DNA from: JAWXBR01 sp046595995
GTDB taxonomy: Bacteria > Bacteroidota > Ignavibacteria > Kapaibacteriales > Kapaibacteriaceae
DNA length: 64,000 nucleotides
Assembly (NCBI GenBank): GCA_046595995.1
Contig: JBKJNB010000037.1
Location: forward strand, 62,001 to 126,000
Direction: 5' to 3'
Positions 35,614 to 45,178 of this stretch are shown here, piece after piece. The notes below the pieces were generated by a model. It was not told the origin of the DNA. It was given only the letters and a program-made list of their open reading frames with translations, and did not search any database. Numbering within the stretch: the first letter of the stretch is position 1; the number at the start of each line of letters is the position of its first letter. A program made the position numbers and the translations under genes.

Positions 35614-36885
35614 ATGTCAACGAGTGAGAACACCGGACATCCCGAAGAACTTCACTGCTCTTTCTGCAGCCGTAGTTCACGTGAAGTAACAAGTCTGATT
35701 GCTGGCAAAGGCGTATACATCTGCGATATCTGCGTGCAGAATTCCGTAGAGATTCTTCGTAAGAATCAGCCGGCTTCGTCGTTGCGCTCAGATGCTCGTT
35801 CGCTTCCGAAACCTTCAGAGCTCAAGAAAAAACTCGATCTCTATGTAATCGGACAGACCAAAGCCAAAGAAATTCTGAGCGTAGCGGTGTACAACCACTA
35901 CAAACGCATTCAGGCCGAGGACATGGTAAGTCCGTTCGACGATGTCGAAATCGAAAAGAGCAACATCCTCATGCTCGGGCCAACGGGCACCGGAAAGACC
36001 CTTCTTGCTCAGACCCTTGCCCGCATTCTCGATGTACCGTTTGCTATAGCCGACGCTACAACGCTAACGGAGGCCGGTTACGTCGGCGATGACGTAGAAT
36101 CGATAATTGTGAATCTTTTACAAAACGCCGACTACAACGTAGAGCGCGCCGAGCGCGGCATCATCTATGTCGACGAAATAGATAAGATTACACGCAAGAG
36201 CGATTCGGCGTCAATTACACGCGACGTCTCAGGTGAGGGTGTTCAGCAAGGTCTGCTGAAGATTCTCGAAGGAACGATTGCCGGTATTCCACCGAAAGGC
36301 GGACGCAAGCACCCTGAACAGCCCCTTATCTATGTGAACACTCGAAACATCTTGTTCATCTGTGGTGGAGCGTTCGAAGGTCTCGAGAAACTCATCGCTC
36401 GGCGTATGCGACCGTCCACTATCGGTTACACGGCAGGCACCGGACTTAACGACGAACTCGTATCTGTGCTTAAGGATGTCGAACCAGAAGACTTGATGAA
36501 GTTTGGCTTCATTCCTGAATTTATCGGACGTCTTCCTGTTGTTGCGTCGCTTGATCCGCTTTCAGACGAGGCTCTTTTGGACATTCTGACGAATCCAAAG
36601 AATGCACTCGTAAAACAATACCAGAAGCTGCTACTGCTCGAAGGTGTAAACCTGGAGTTTGAGCCAGGAGCACTTCAGGGAATTGTCAAGCGAGCAAAAG
36701 CACGTAAGACCGGAGCGCGTGCATTGCGTGGGGTTCTCGAAGAAATCATGAACCCTATCATGTATTCGCTTCCAGATGAGCGCAACGTGCGAACCTGCAT
36801 CGTTACCGCCGACGTGGTTGAACGCGGAGCAACACCACTATTCGAACTTTCAGAACAACCATTGCACGCTCGGGGCCGGGCTTAA
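35614..36885 (+). CDS. clpX: Clp protease ATP-binding subunit
   Basis: ClpX unfolds substrates and feeds them into ClpP. The 423-aa protein has the zinc-binding N-domain (CSFCSRS ... ICDIC), Walker A LGPTGTGKTLLAQT, pore loop GYVGDDVES, Walker B IIYVDEIDKI and the C-terminal sensor region RGVLEEIMNPIMYSLPDE. A Shine-Dalgarno-like AAGGGGG precedes the ATG. It is the last gene of the tig-clpP-clpX set. Confidence 0.98.
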   Translation: MSTSENTGHPEELHCSFCSRSSREVTSLIAGKGVYICDICVQNSVEILRKNQPASSLRSDARSLPKPSELKKKLDLYVIGQTKAKEILSVAVYNHYKRIQAEDMVSPFDDVEIEKSNILMLGPTGTGKTLLAQTLARILDVPFAIADATTLTEAGYVGDDVESIIVNLLQNADYNVERAERGIIYVDEIDKITRKSDSASITRDVSGEGVQQGLLKILEGTIAGIPPKGGRKHPEQPLIYVNTRNILFICGGAFEGLEKLIARRMRPSTIGYTAGTGLNDELVSVLKDVEPEDLMKFGFIPEFIGRLPVVASLDPLSDEALLDILTNPKNALVKQYQKLLLLEGVNLEFEPGALQGIVKRAKARKTGARALRGVLEEIMNPIMYSLPDERNVRTCIVTADVVERGATPLFELSEQPLHARGRA

Positions 36886-36983
36886 TCGTTTAGCTCGAAA
36901 CTCACTGGGATGTAAATCCAGCCTGCGTTATCAAGGACTGAATTGTGCCGACCGTTGACCCGCAGATGTACGAAGAGGTTACA

Positions 36984-38564
36984 TCATTTCAACACCACGA
37001 ACGATTGAGTTCTGCGTTCGTTGCCGATCTTAAACTGTGCTACATAGGTGCCAGACGGAAGACTACTCGTGCTGAACGGTGTATTGTGCAGTCCGGCAGT
37101 GAGCTCCTGATTCACAACAGTTGCAACGTGGAACCCGAGGTTGTCGAACACCGACAGCTGCACGTGTTGCGTTGTCTGCAGGGAGTACCGGAACGTTGCA
37201 TCGCCACGAACAGGGTTCGGCGCTACGGTCGAAATTGTGAACGTGTTGCCGGCAAGAGCATCGTCCTGTACGTCCGTCACACCCTGACGTATTACGCGTA
37301 CGGTTGAGAAATCTCCGAACAACACTTGGCGGATTACAAGTGGATCTGCTCCGAACCATTGTTCTAATACACTTGCGTACACCTGCCTAAAGTCGAACTG
37401 CATCTTCAAGTTGTCGTTGTCGAGGTCACGCAGATTTGGGCTTGTACCAATGATGCCGTCCTGCACGGGCGCCCCAAAAAGGAACATTGGTGCAGCGGTG
37501 CCGTGGTCTGTGCCAAGACTGAGGTTGGCGCTTACGCGACGACCAAATTCACTGAACGTCATCGAAACCACGCGCTCGGCTGCTCCGAGTTTTTCAATGT
37601 CGCGTTGGAATGCAGTAACAGCAGAGGATACTTGTTCAAGCAGAGTGGCATGGCCACCCTTGGTCGGATCGGTCTGGTCGACTTGTGATGAGTGCGTGTC
37701 GAACCCACCGTGTTGCACGAGGTAGACGCGGGTTTTCAAACCACCAGCGATCAGACGTGCGACAATTTTCAACTGGTCACCGAGGCGATTACCTGCTGGG
37801 TACGTCTCGATGTTTGTAGCCTTATCTGCTGCTGCTTTGATTACTTCAGAGTATTGTAGCGACTTCATTTGCACTTCGCGTACAAACAATACATTCTCTT
37901 TAGCATGTAGTGCTGACGGAAGATCGTCGTCTGTTGCGGTTGTGCCGTTCACCAGGTCGTAGAAAGATTGAGGATCTTGTAACGCAATTCCCATCGACTG
38001 CTGCTCTAGGCCGATCAGTGTCATCGTCACCACGGGTGACATCTGGATTGCTATTGGGTCGGGTACAGTTGCGTTCGGATAACCCTCGGGGTAGTTCGGG
38101 AAAACCCCATTCAGATATCTTCCAAGCCAGCCAGTCGAGATATTCACGTTTGAGTCAGATGCCGACATAAAGATGTCGGTTGACCTAAAGTGTGACAGGT
38201 TTGGATTTGGGTATGTCACGCCTTGGATGATATTAACCTTCTTTTCATTCCAGAGAGTTTGGATTCCAGTCATGGATGGGTGCAGAGCCGCGGCGTCCGA
38301 TATCTTAAGGGCTTTAGCCTCAGGAATTGCAAGGTTCGGACGAGCTGTTGCGTACAGCGAATACTGGTCTAGGGGTATGACAGTATTCAGACCATCATTG
38401 CCACCATTGAGTTGAATCAGCACAAGTACACGATCCGTAGGTACATCGGCACCAAACAGTTGATTTAGTACCGGTCCATCAAATGCCTTCAGCGGCAGTC
38501 CGTTCAGAAGAATCGGAAGACTTACAGCGGCCGAAGTGCGAACGAGAAATTGACGACGTTTCAT
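36984..38564 (-). CDS. Exported DUF1501 protein with T9SS tail
   Basis: The ATG at 38564 (MKRRQFLVRTSAAVSLPILL) gives a Tat-like signal, K-R-R-x-F-L followed by a hydrophobic stretch; nine upstream codons are probably untranslated. The 526-aa protein contains the DUF1501 sulfatase-like domain, with LIQLNGGNDGLNTVIPL, LVQHGGFDTHSSQVD and SEFGRRVSANLSLGTDHGTAAPMFLFG. A T9SS sorting domain (VAPNPVRGDATF ... SFVVLK) follows. The family is associated with the alkaline phosphatase superfamily fold, but the activity is unknown. It is 42 bp downstream of the DUF1800 gene, its usual partner. Confidence 0.93.
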   Translation of the reverse strand: MKRRQFLVRTSAAVSLPILLNGLPLKAFDGPVLNQLFGADVPTDRVLVLIQLNGGNDGLNTVIPLDQYSLYATARPNLAIPEAKALKISDAAALHPSMTGIQTLWNEKKVNIIQGVTYPNPNLSHFRSTDIFMSASDSNVNISTGWLGRYLNGVFPNYPEGYPNATVPDPIAIQMSPVVTMTLIGLEQQSMGIALQDPQSFYDLVNGTTATDDDLPSALHAKENVLFVREVQMKSLQYSEVIKAAADKATNIETYPAGNRLGDQLKIVARLIAGGLKTRVYLVQHGGFDTHSSQVDQTDPTKGGHATLLEQVSSAVTAFQRDIEKLGAAERVVSMTFSEFGRRVSANLSLGTDHGTAAPMFLFGAPVQDGIIGTSPNLRDLDNDNLKMQFDFRQVYASVLEQWFGADPLVIRQVLFGDFSTVRVIRQGVTDVQDDALAGNTFTISTVAPNPVRGDATFRYSLQTTQHVQLSVFDNLGFHVATVVNQELTAGLHNTPFSTSSLPSGTYVAQFKIGNERRTQSFVVLK

Positions 38565-38606
38565 AGCGATTTCCTTTTTCGTTATCACCACACTTGCGTG
38601 CGGCTA

Positions 38607-40163
38607 TCAGAACAATTGATACTCTGCCACGCGGAAGAGGTACTTGAAGAACGCGTCAAGCTTCACCTTCAATGCGTTGCGGTTCCCCTGATTCGCAGGG
38701 TTATCCGCGAACGCCTGCCACTGTGTTGTCCATTCGTAGTCAGGAGCTGTGCCACCCTGCAGAATCTCTTTTACAAATCGTGCTCGTTGTTCTACGCTGA
38801 ATGTCAGGGCGAAGAACGTTGCAACGATTTCGTCGACCATTACATAGGGGTCTTCGGCTCCGGGGATTGTGCGCACGTAGTCTACGCTATTCATTATACC
38901 GGGTCTACCCTGCCGAACACCATCGATAAGGGCGTCGGAGTACCCATTGCGCACCGGAAGTGTAACTGTTGTCAGCCACGTGCGATAGAAATCTGGCTCC
39001 TGATAGTATGCCGCCCAACCCGCCACATTCGGTGGTTCGTTTAGATCCATCTGTTGCTGCGCCAACGCCGTCTGCACGGTATTAAAGAAGTTGTAACGTG
39101 CTGTTAGCTCTGTTGGAATGACCAGCGTCTGAAGACTACGCAACGTTCCGACGATAAAATCGGCTGGGCTGCGAAGCTGTGCGCCAATGGTCTCCGCACC
39201 AAACATGTGCTCGGACGCGAGTAACGTGCGCAGGATGGGTTCGATCACGAAGCCATTCTCACGAAGGGTCATTGCAAGGGGCTCGATTACTTCTGCCTCA
39301 ATCGTCGGTGTGATATCGCTATGCACGTACCAACGGAACAGCTTACGCACGATGAACCTCGAGACCTCAGACTGACCAAAGATCATGTCGAGCAGTGCGT
39401 TCAATTCATCGAGACCCGCATTAGGTCCGGTACGGCCTTGTATCAGCTTGCTTTGATAGCGCGCCGAGAATTGTTTGCTTGTTGTGTCGTGTTGCTGAGG
39501 GTTGAACGTAACGAGACCTGTCTGACGGCTTGGACGCCATCCTGTGAGTACCCTTGCCGCAGCTTGAACGTCCTGCTCTGTGTAAAAGGTGTAGTCGCCT
39601 GGTGCTGCTTCCGGACCTTTACCAATGGTGAACAATTCCTGAAGCTCGCGAGCGTAGTTCTCGTTCGGACTACCCTTGGTGTTTGTGTCGCCATTCAGAT
39701 AGCGCAACATCGCAGCGTCAGTCGTTACAGCACGAGTCATGTTTTTAAAGCTCTTCAGTCCGTTCTCACGCAAGTAGGCTAGCAACGCATAAGACATGCG
39801 AGCGTCCTGAACCGCGATCATCTCCGTCGAGAAGTGGTTCATCCAGAACAACGTCAGCTTCTCTCGAATCGATATAGGTCCGGTGACCATGAGGTCAGTC
39901 CACCAAGATTTGATGTACCGATAATAGAGGCCGTTGTTCTTCAGAGGATCGATTGGTCCGGTGATGAACGACACGCCTGTATCAGGGTCGATCGGAGGGG
40001 CTGGGGCTGGCTGCGCAGCAAACAGTTTTGCGACTGTGCCGCTTAAGCCATCGGTTACGGCCTGCTGAACCTGAGCAGGGGTGGCACCGAAGCATGTTCG
40101 CCGCAAAAGGTGAGCGGCCTCACGGCGAGTCCACGGACCGCCATACGTCGTAAGTAAACCCAT
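38607..40163 (-). CDS. DUF1800 protein, partner of DUF1501
   Basis: This 518-aa protein has the DUF1800 core: LLRRTCFGATPAQV (about 18-31), LTLFWMNHFSTEM, NYARELQELFTIG and DLNEPPNVAGWAAYYQEP. DUF1800 and DUF1501 genes are adjacent in many FCB and Planctomycetes genomes and are thought to act together at the cell surface. The N-terminus lacks a recognisable signal peptide, so export could depend on another route or on the Tat-exported DUF1501 partner; that is inference. It has no T9SS tail. Confidence 0.93.
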   Translation of the reverse strand: MGLLTTYGGPWTRREAAHLLRRTCFGATPAQVQQAVTDGLSGTVAKLFAAQPAPAPPIDPDTGVSFITGPIDPLKNNGLYYRYIKSWWTDLMVTGPISIREKLTLFWMNHFSTEMIAVQDARMSYALLAYLRENGLKSFKNMTRAVTTDAAMLRYLNGDTNTKGSPNENYARELQELFTIGKGPEAAPGDYTFYTEQDVQAAARVLTGWRPSRQTGLVTFNPQQHDTTSKQFSARYQSKLIQGRTGPNAGLDELNALLDMIFGQSEVSRFIVRKLFRWYVHSDITPTIEAEVIEPLAMTLRENGFVIEPILRTLLASEHMFGAETIGAQLRSPADFIVGTLRSLQTLVIPTELTARYNFFNTVQTALAQQQMDLNEPPNVAGWAAYYQEPDFYRTWLTTVTLPVRNGYSDALIDGVRQGRPGIMNSVDYVRTIPGAEDPYVMVDEIVATFFALTFSVEQRARFVKEILQGGTAPDYEWTTQWQAFADNPANQGNRNALKVKLDAFFKYLFRVAEYQLF

Positions 40164-40260
40164 TGTTGTCTCCTGTCGTACTCGTTAAGCGGCGGCTTCG
40201 TGTAGGGAGCTCACTCCCCGGTTTAACGGGCAAAATACTCTTAATTGACAGGGCGTTACA

Positions 40261-40286
40261 ACGATGTTCAAGTTTTTTTACATCGT
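40261..40286 (+). promoter_or_regulatory. Hairpin 36 bp before the P-type ATPase start
   Basis: A 7-bp stem ACGATGT (40261-40267) and ACATCGT (40280-40286) encloses a 12-nt loop with seven T residues. It could be a leader hairpin or a protein-binding dyad for the P-type ATPase gene. Confidence 0.35.
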
Positions 40287-40322
40287 CACCAAGCAGTAAA
40301 GAATCGTCAACACACGCACGGT

Positions 40323-42785
40323 ATGTTTGCCTACATGATACTCGAAGACATCGCAACGCGCTTCGTCGGATTAAGCGAGGCCGAGGTTGCAAAGCGTACA
40401 TCGGCCGGAGAAACCAATCGCGATCCGAGATCGCGTACGAAGGCTTTGGGTGAGATCGTTGCAGAGAATCTGCTAACAGTGTTTAATGTTATTAATGCGT
40501 TAATCATTGGTACACTGGCATGGCTGTTCGTAGCGAACGATGACGTCAGGTTGTTGCTCGACTCGTTGGGCATCTTCGTTGTTATTATCGCCAACACGCT
40601 TATCTCGATTGTGCAGGAGTGGCGAGCGCACCGCGCGTTGGAGCGTGCCTTGCTGACGATGACGCCGAGAGCGAACGTTATCCGTGCTGCTCACGTAGTG
40701 AGCATAAATAGAGAAGATGTCGTTCGAGACGACTTGCTGGTTATTCGGCGCGGTGATGTTATAGCTGCGGATGGCGAATTGTTGTACACGGATGGTGTGG
40801 AGCTAGACGAGTCGCTGCTCACTGGGGAGTCGCATTCAGCTGAACCTGCTGTCGGCCGCATCGTGCATGCAGCAACGTATTGTACTGCTGGCATCGGAGT
40901 TGTGCGTGCAATGCACATGGGCGCAGAGTCGATGGCTGCACGCATTACTGCGTTGGCAAAGCGCTACTCGTTTGCGCCCTCGCCAATGCAACGAAGGGTA
41001 AATCGGTTGTTCGAAGTCTGGTTTGTATTCGCAGTCGTCATTGCAGCAATAGAAATTGTGCTGAGCGCATCGACAATTCTTCAGGACGTCGAAGAGATTC
41101 GACGCATTGCCACCCTGCTTGTGGGCCTGATTCCAGAGGGTCTCGTGTTCTTCGCAACCATCACCGTTACGCTTAGTGTTGTACGCATTAGCAAGAAGGG
41201 CGTCGTAGTACAGAAGCTTGCAGCCCTTGAGTCGTTTGCAAGCGCTGATGTCGTCTGTATGGACAAAACGGGAACGCTCACAGAGAACCGTCTGAGTGTT
41301 CATGGGGTCGAGCCGCTAAACGAGCTGGATGAACAACGATGTTCCGTTTTGCTTCACGCCTTCGGTGATGCTTCATTGGATGAAGGCCAAACCATTGACG
41401 CTATACGAGGTCTCGATGTCGAGGCTCCGCCGCTTACTTCATCGTCACGGATACCATTTTCTTCATCACGAAAATTCTCTGCCTTGTTACTTAGTGGAAC
41501 AGACAGCGCATACCCCTGGCTCGTGCTCGGAGCTGCCGACGTTGTGCTAACGACGAACCACCCGCAATGGGATGAGATTATGGGGCGCGCTGCAGCAAGG
41601 GGCTGGCAGGATATGCGCTTGCTCTTGCTCGCACGTGCGAGCTCTGCATACGGCCCACCATCGCTGGGTGCATACGGCACACCTGTGCTTGGCGCTGAAG
41701 CAGTGCCATTGTGCTGGTGTGCGATCGACGATACAGTGCGGCCAGACGCGAATGACGCATTGGACTTGTTCGCTGACATGGGCGTTCGTGTTGTCATACT
41801 CACCGGTGATGCGCCAGGCCCCGTTGTCTCTGCGCTACATCAACTCGGACGCATGATCGAGCCCTCAGACATTGTGTTGGGTTCAGAACTTAAGGACCTC
41901 GATGAACGTGCCCTAGCAGCACGTGTTTCGCACGGTGCTGTGTTTGCACGACTACTACCTGAACAGAAACGTGATCTTGTAAATGCGCTGCGCAAGAACA
42001 ACTGTCATACAATTATGATAGGTGACGGTGTTAACGATTTACCTGCTATTAAAGCGGCCAACGTTGGCATTGCGATGGAAAAAGCGGCACCGATAACGAA
42101 GGAAATCGCAGACATCGTTCTTGATAAGGCGTCGTTTACATCGCTTCCCGCCATGGTGGGCGAAGGACGTGCCGTGATGCGAACCGTGCTAAATGTTGCA
42201 AAGCTGTTCGTGGGAAAAAACACAATCCTCGTACTAATGAGTCTCACTGCAAGCGCAGGTTGGATACCGTTTCCTCTTACTCCGCGTCGTGGTGCATTTC
42301 TGAGTATTCTGGGCGTCGGTATTCCTTCGATGCTGCTTGCTGCACAGGGACGTCTTCGCGAACCCGTGCGATCATTCTATGCCGAGCTATCTGTTTTCGT
42401 AGCTGTATGTAGTGGATGCGCTATTGGCCTTGCATGGTTGGCACATAGCATTGCCATGTTCTACACGGATATGCTACAGTACCACGCTATGGCGCTTACG
42501 TACACGGTAGTGGGCTCTCTCCTCGGGTCATTTGTAGCTGTAGACGCCTATGATGAAACCACCGCACAACACACACGAATCATGGCGGCGACCCTACTCG
42601 GTCTCGCTCTTCTTATCGCAGCATGTCCGGCGTGGGTACCTGTACTAAACATCCTTCAGACGTTCTACGAAGTGCAGCCGGTCACAATCTTTCAGACGCT
42701 CGTCCTCGCAAGCCTGTCCATTGGAGCACTCGGTATCTCTTCCACAGTGCATAGGCTGGTGCGCTCGTGGATATCTTCGCGCTAG
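40323..42785 (+). CDS. P-type cation-transporting ATPase, CtpE-like
   Basis: The ATG at 40323 (MFAYMILEDIATRFVGLSEA) is the likely start; 26 upstream codons lack family-like sequence. The 820-aa inner-membrane pump has the actuator motif LDESLLTGES, the phosphorylation loop MDKTGTLTEN and the hinge GDGVNDLPAIKAANVGIAM. It has about 10 hydrophobic segments, but no N-terminal metal-binding domain or CPC motif, which argues against a heavy-metal pump. The opening GLSEAEVAKRTSAGETN and the block KALGEIVAENLLTVFNVINA resemble mycobacterial CtpE-type calcium or cation pumps. Ion specificity remains unproven. It overlaps the next gene by 19 bp. Confidence 0.9.
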   Translation: MFAYMILEDIATRFVGLSEAEVAKRTSAGETNRDPRSRTKALGEIVAENLLTVFNVINALIIGTLAWLFVANDDVRLLLDSLGIFVVIIANTLISIVQEWRAHRALERALLTMTPRANVIRAAHVVSINREDVVRDDLLVIRRGDVIAADGELLYTDGVELDESLLTGESHSAEPAVGRIVHAATYCTAGIGVVRAMHMGAESMAARITALAKRYSFAPSPMQRRVNRLFEVWFVFAVVIAAIEIVLSASTILQDVEEIRRIATLLVGLIPEGLVFFATITVTLSVVRISKKGVVVQKLAALESFASADVVCMDKTGTLTENRLSVHGVEPLNELDEQRCSVLLHAFGDASLDEGQTIDAIRGLDVEAPPLTSSSRIPFSSSRKFSALLLSGTDSAYPWLVLGAADVVLTTNHPQWDEIMGRAAARGWQDMRLLLLARASSAYGPPSLGAYGTPVLGAEAVPLCWCAIDDTVRPDANDALDLFADMGVRVVILTGDAPGPVVSALHQLGRMIEPSDIVLGSELKDLDERALAARVSHGAVFARLLPEQKRDLVNALRKNNCHTIMIGDGVNDLPAIKAANVGIAMEKAAPITKEIADIVLDKASFTSLPAMVGEGRAVMRTVLNVAKLFVGKNTILVLMSLTASAGWIPFPLTPRRGAFLSILGVGIPSMLLAAQGRLREPVRSFYAELSVFVAVCSGCAIGLAWLAHSIAMFYTDMLQYHAMALTYTVVGSLLGSFVAVDAYDETTAQHTRIMAATLLGLALLIAACPAWVPVLNILQTFYEVQPVTIFQTLVLASLSIGALGISSTVHRLVRSWISSR

Positions 42786-44440
42786 TGACACCAAAGACCA
42801 TTCGTTTAATCATTGTGCTCGGCGGACTGCTGTTGTTCATTCCTAACCTCGGGAGTGTACATCTGTTCGACTGGGACGAAGTAAACTTCGCAGAATGTGC
42901 GCGTGAGATGATCGTAACGGGCGACTACCTGCATGTGACGGTTGACTATGCCCCCTTTCACGAGAAGCCCCCTCTATTCATCTGGCTGCAAGCCCTCTCG
43001 ATGCTCGCCTTTGGCGTAAACGAGTTTGCAGCGCGCCTGCCCAATGCCCTCGTCGGCGTAGCAACGCTGCTATTGATCTTCAACATCGGCACTCGATTGC
43101 ACAATGCACGCTTTGGCGTGTTATGGGTTCTAGCGTACGCCGGTTCGCTCTTGCCGCAGTTCTACTTTCGCAGCGCGATTATCGACCCTCTATTCAACTT
43201 ATTTATATTTCTTGCTATAAACAGCCTATTTCGTAGTCGCGACAACCCACGCTTAGTCTATGTAGCCGGACTCTATTCGGGGCTGGCTGTATTAACGAAG
43301 GGCCCGGTGGGATGGGGCCTAATCATCGCAGCATTATGCGTTGCGTGGATCACTGAGCGTAACCGATTTGGATTCCCAATACTAAAGATTGTAATTGTGA
43401 GTGGCGTTACTGCGCTAGTTGCCGGGCTATGGCTCGGGGTAGATTATGTGCAAAACGGACCGCAGTTTGTGAGCGAGCATATAGCATATCAGTATCGACT
43501 GCTGACTTCAGGCGAGGCGGGACACGAACAGCCGTTCTACTATCATGCGTTAGTCGTGTTGTTTGGATGCTATCCCGCTTCGATTCTCTTTTTTAAGGGT
43601 CTCAAGTCCAGCCAAGACGAATCGTTCCAGCAGAACGCATACCGACTATGGATGATTGTCTTGTTAGCTGTTGTAATGATTGTCTTCTCGATTGTGAAAA
43701 CAAAAATTGTCCATTACTCCTCCCTGACGTATCTGCCGTTAACCTTCCTTGCGGCTGTCGCTATACATCGTTGGATCTCAGACAATACTCGACTTGGCTT
43801 GACTACACGAATCGCACTTATTTCTATGTGCGTGATATGGACAGTACTAGCAGCGGCGATACCTCTAGCCTTCATCAATAGCGATTGGCTCTTGTCGCTT
43901 CCAACCTTCCGTGATGCCTTCTTGCGTGCAAGCGTGCAGCAAACGGTTGCCTGGACGGGCTTCGAGCCCCTTCTCAGTATCATCTTGCTGGTCGGCGGTA
44001 TTGTGGCAGTTGTGATAATGCGTGTTGACAGCAAACGCATGCTTGCTATATCAGTATTGTTCGGAAGTGTTCTCGTGTTCGTTACCGCTTTCTTGCCTTT
44101 CGTTGCACCTCGCATTGAACGTTATACTCAGGGTGCCGCCGTTGATTTCTACATGTCGCTACAAGGAAAGGACGTGTATGTGAAGCCGCTCACTATGAAG
44201 AGTTACGCCCATCTGTTTTATTCGCGCAAACCTTTTGAGCTAAGTGCTACAGCAAAGCATATCGAGTTCGATATGTGGGAACCTTGGCTGCTGAATGGAG
44301 ACATTGACCATCCTGCTTATTTCGTAAGTAAGGTTAATGATGCAGCACAATGGCGTTCACATCAGAACCTACGCGTGATTGCAGAGCATGGTGGTTTTGT
44401 GTTCTTCGAACGGGTCAGCGCACCGGGCGAGCGTCGGTAA
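42767..44440 (+). CDS. GT39/ArnT-like membrane glycosyltransferase
   Basis: This 557-aa inner-membrane protein has about 11 hydrophobic segments and the family signature FDWDEVNFAECAREM (about 35-49), followed by HEKPPLFIWLQAL. Such enzymes use polyprenyl-phosphate sugars to glycosylate lipid A, proteins or other surface acceptors. The frame starts at a GTG at 42767, 19 bp inside the upstream ATPase gene, with no ATG before the signature. The overlap suggests translational coupling. The 3' end overlaps the convergent DUF1573 gene by 26 bp. Confidence 0.9.
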   Translation: MDIFALVTPKTIRLIIVLGGLLLFIPNLGSVHLFDWDEVNFAECAREMIVTGDYLHVTVDYAPFHEKPPLFIWLQALSMLAFGVNEFAARLPNALVGVATLLLIFNIGTRLHNARFGVLWVLAYAGSLLPQFYFRSAIIDPLFNLFIFLAINSLFRSRDNPRLVYVAGLYSGLAVLTKGPVGWGLIIAALCVAWITERNRFGFPILKIVIVSGVTALVAGLWLGVDYVQNGPQFVSEHIAYQYRLLTSGEAGHEQPFYYHALVVLFGCYPASILFFKGLKSSQDESFQQNAYRLWMIVLLAVVMIVFSIVKTKIVHYSSLTYLPLTFLAAVAIHRWISDNTRLGLTTRIALISMCVIWTVLAAAIPLAFINSDWLLSLPTFRDAFLRASVQQTVAWTGFEPLLSIILLVGGIVAVVIMRVDSKRMLAISVLFGSVLVFVTAFLPFVAPRIERYTQGAAVDFYMSLQGKDVYVKPLTMKSYAHLFYSRKPFELSATAKHIEFDMWEPWLLNGDIDHPAYFVSKVNDAAQWRSHQNLRVIAEHGGFVFFERVSAPGERR

Positions 44441-45125
44441 CACCAAACCCACTGATCGGAATTACCTCGTAGCCAGCGAGCGACGTCCGCAACTCAAGAT
44501 CCACTCGATACGAGCCTGCCACAGAGGTTGTGAAACGCAAACGGATGGTTTCGGGTTTGCCTTTTGCGAGCGTGACAGGGTTCTGCGATGTCACCACGAG
44601 TTTTTCTGTTAGTGGCGCAATCGTCATCTGAACGCCTGCGGATGCGAACGTTGTAATAACAATCTCGCCTTCTACGGAATCACCCACGAAACTCTTGTTA
44701 AATGGGACGAAACTCGCACTGAGCTGGATTGGGCGTACCAATTCGGCCTGCAGCCTGACGACATGCAAACTGTCAACAAGCTCGTTCGTGTGGATAGTAA
44801 GGGTCTTGGTGAGGGGTCCGTTAGCCACGGGGAAGTTCATCGTTACGTCGATAAACACTTCTTCGTTCGGTGCGATAGAATCACGGTTCAGCGGAGCCGT
44901 CACACATCCACAGCTCGGCCGCACGGCTCGAATACGCAAGGTTCGGTCGCCAGTATTTTTCAACGACAGCTTTGTAGACACCCGTTGTTGCTCGCTCGCA
45001 GACCCACTGGGAACGATCGTGCCCCAGTTCATTTCGGATTGCACCACTAGCTTAGGCTGTGCGTGCAAAGTGCAACTGAGCAGCAAGGCTATGATGGTTA
45101 TTGTGATTGCTCGGGATGAAGGCAT
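44415..45125 (-). CDS. Exported DUF1573 protein
   Basis: This 236-aa protein has a signal peptide ending LLLSCTLHAQ and an Ig-like DUF1573 domain (about 28-130) with NTGDRTLRIRAVRPSCGCVTAPL, the typical S-C-G-C block. DUF1573 proteins are periplasmic or surface proteins common in Bacteroidota; no activity is established. It is divergent from the methyltransferase gene and convergent with the GT39 gene. Confidence 0.9.
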   Translation of the reverse strand: MPSSRAITITIIALLLSCTLHAQPKLVVQSEMNWGTIVPSGSASEQQRVSTKLSLKNTGDRTLRIRAVRPSCGCVTAPLNRDSIAPNEEVFIDVTMNFPVANGPLTKTLTIHTNELVDSLHVVRLQAELVRPIQLSASFVPFNKSFVGDSVEGEIVITTFASAGVQMTIAPLTEKLVVTSQNPVTLAKGKPETIRLRFTTSVAGSYRVDLELRTSLAGYEVIPISGFGVTDARPVR

Positions 45126-45178
45126 TGGTCAGTGTTTTAGGATAAAAAAGCGTAGCAATATCGGTAAGTTGAGCGTTC

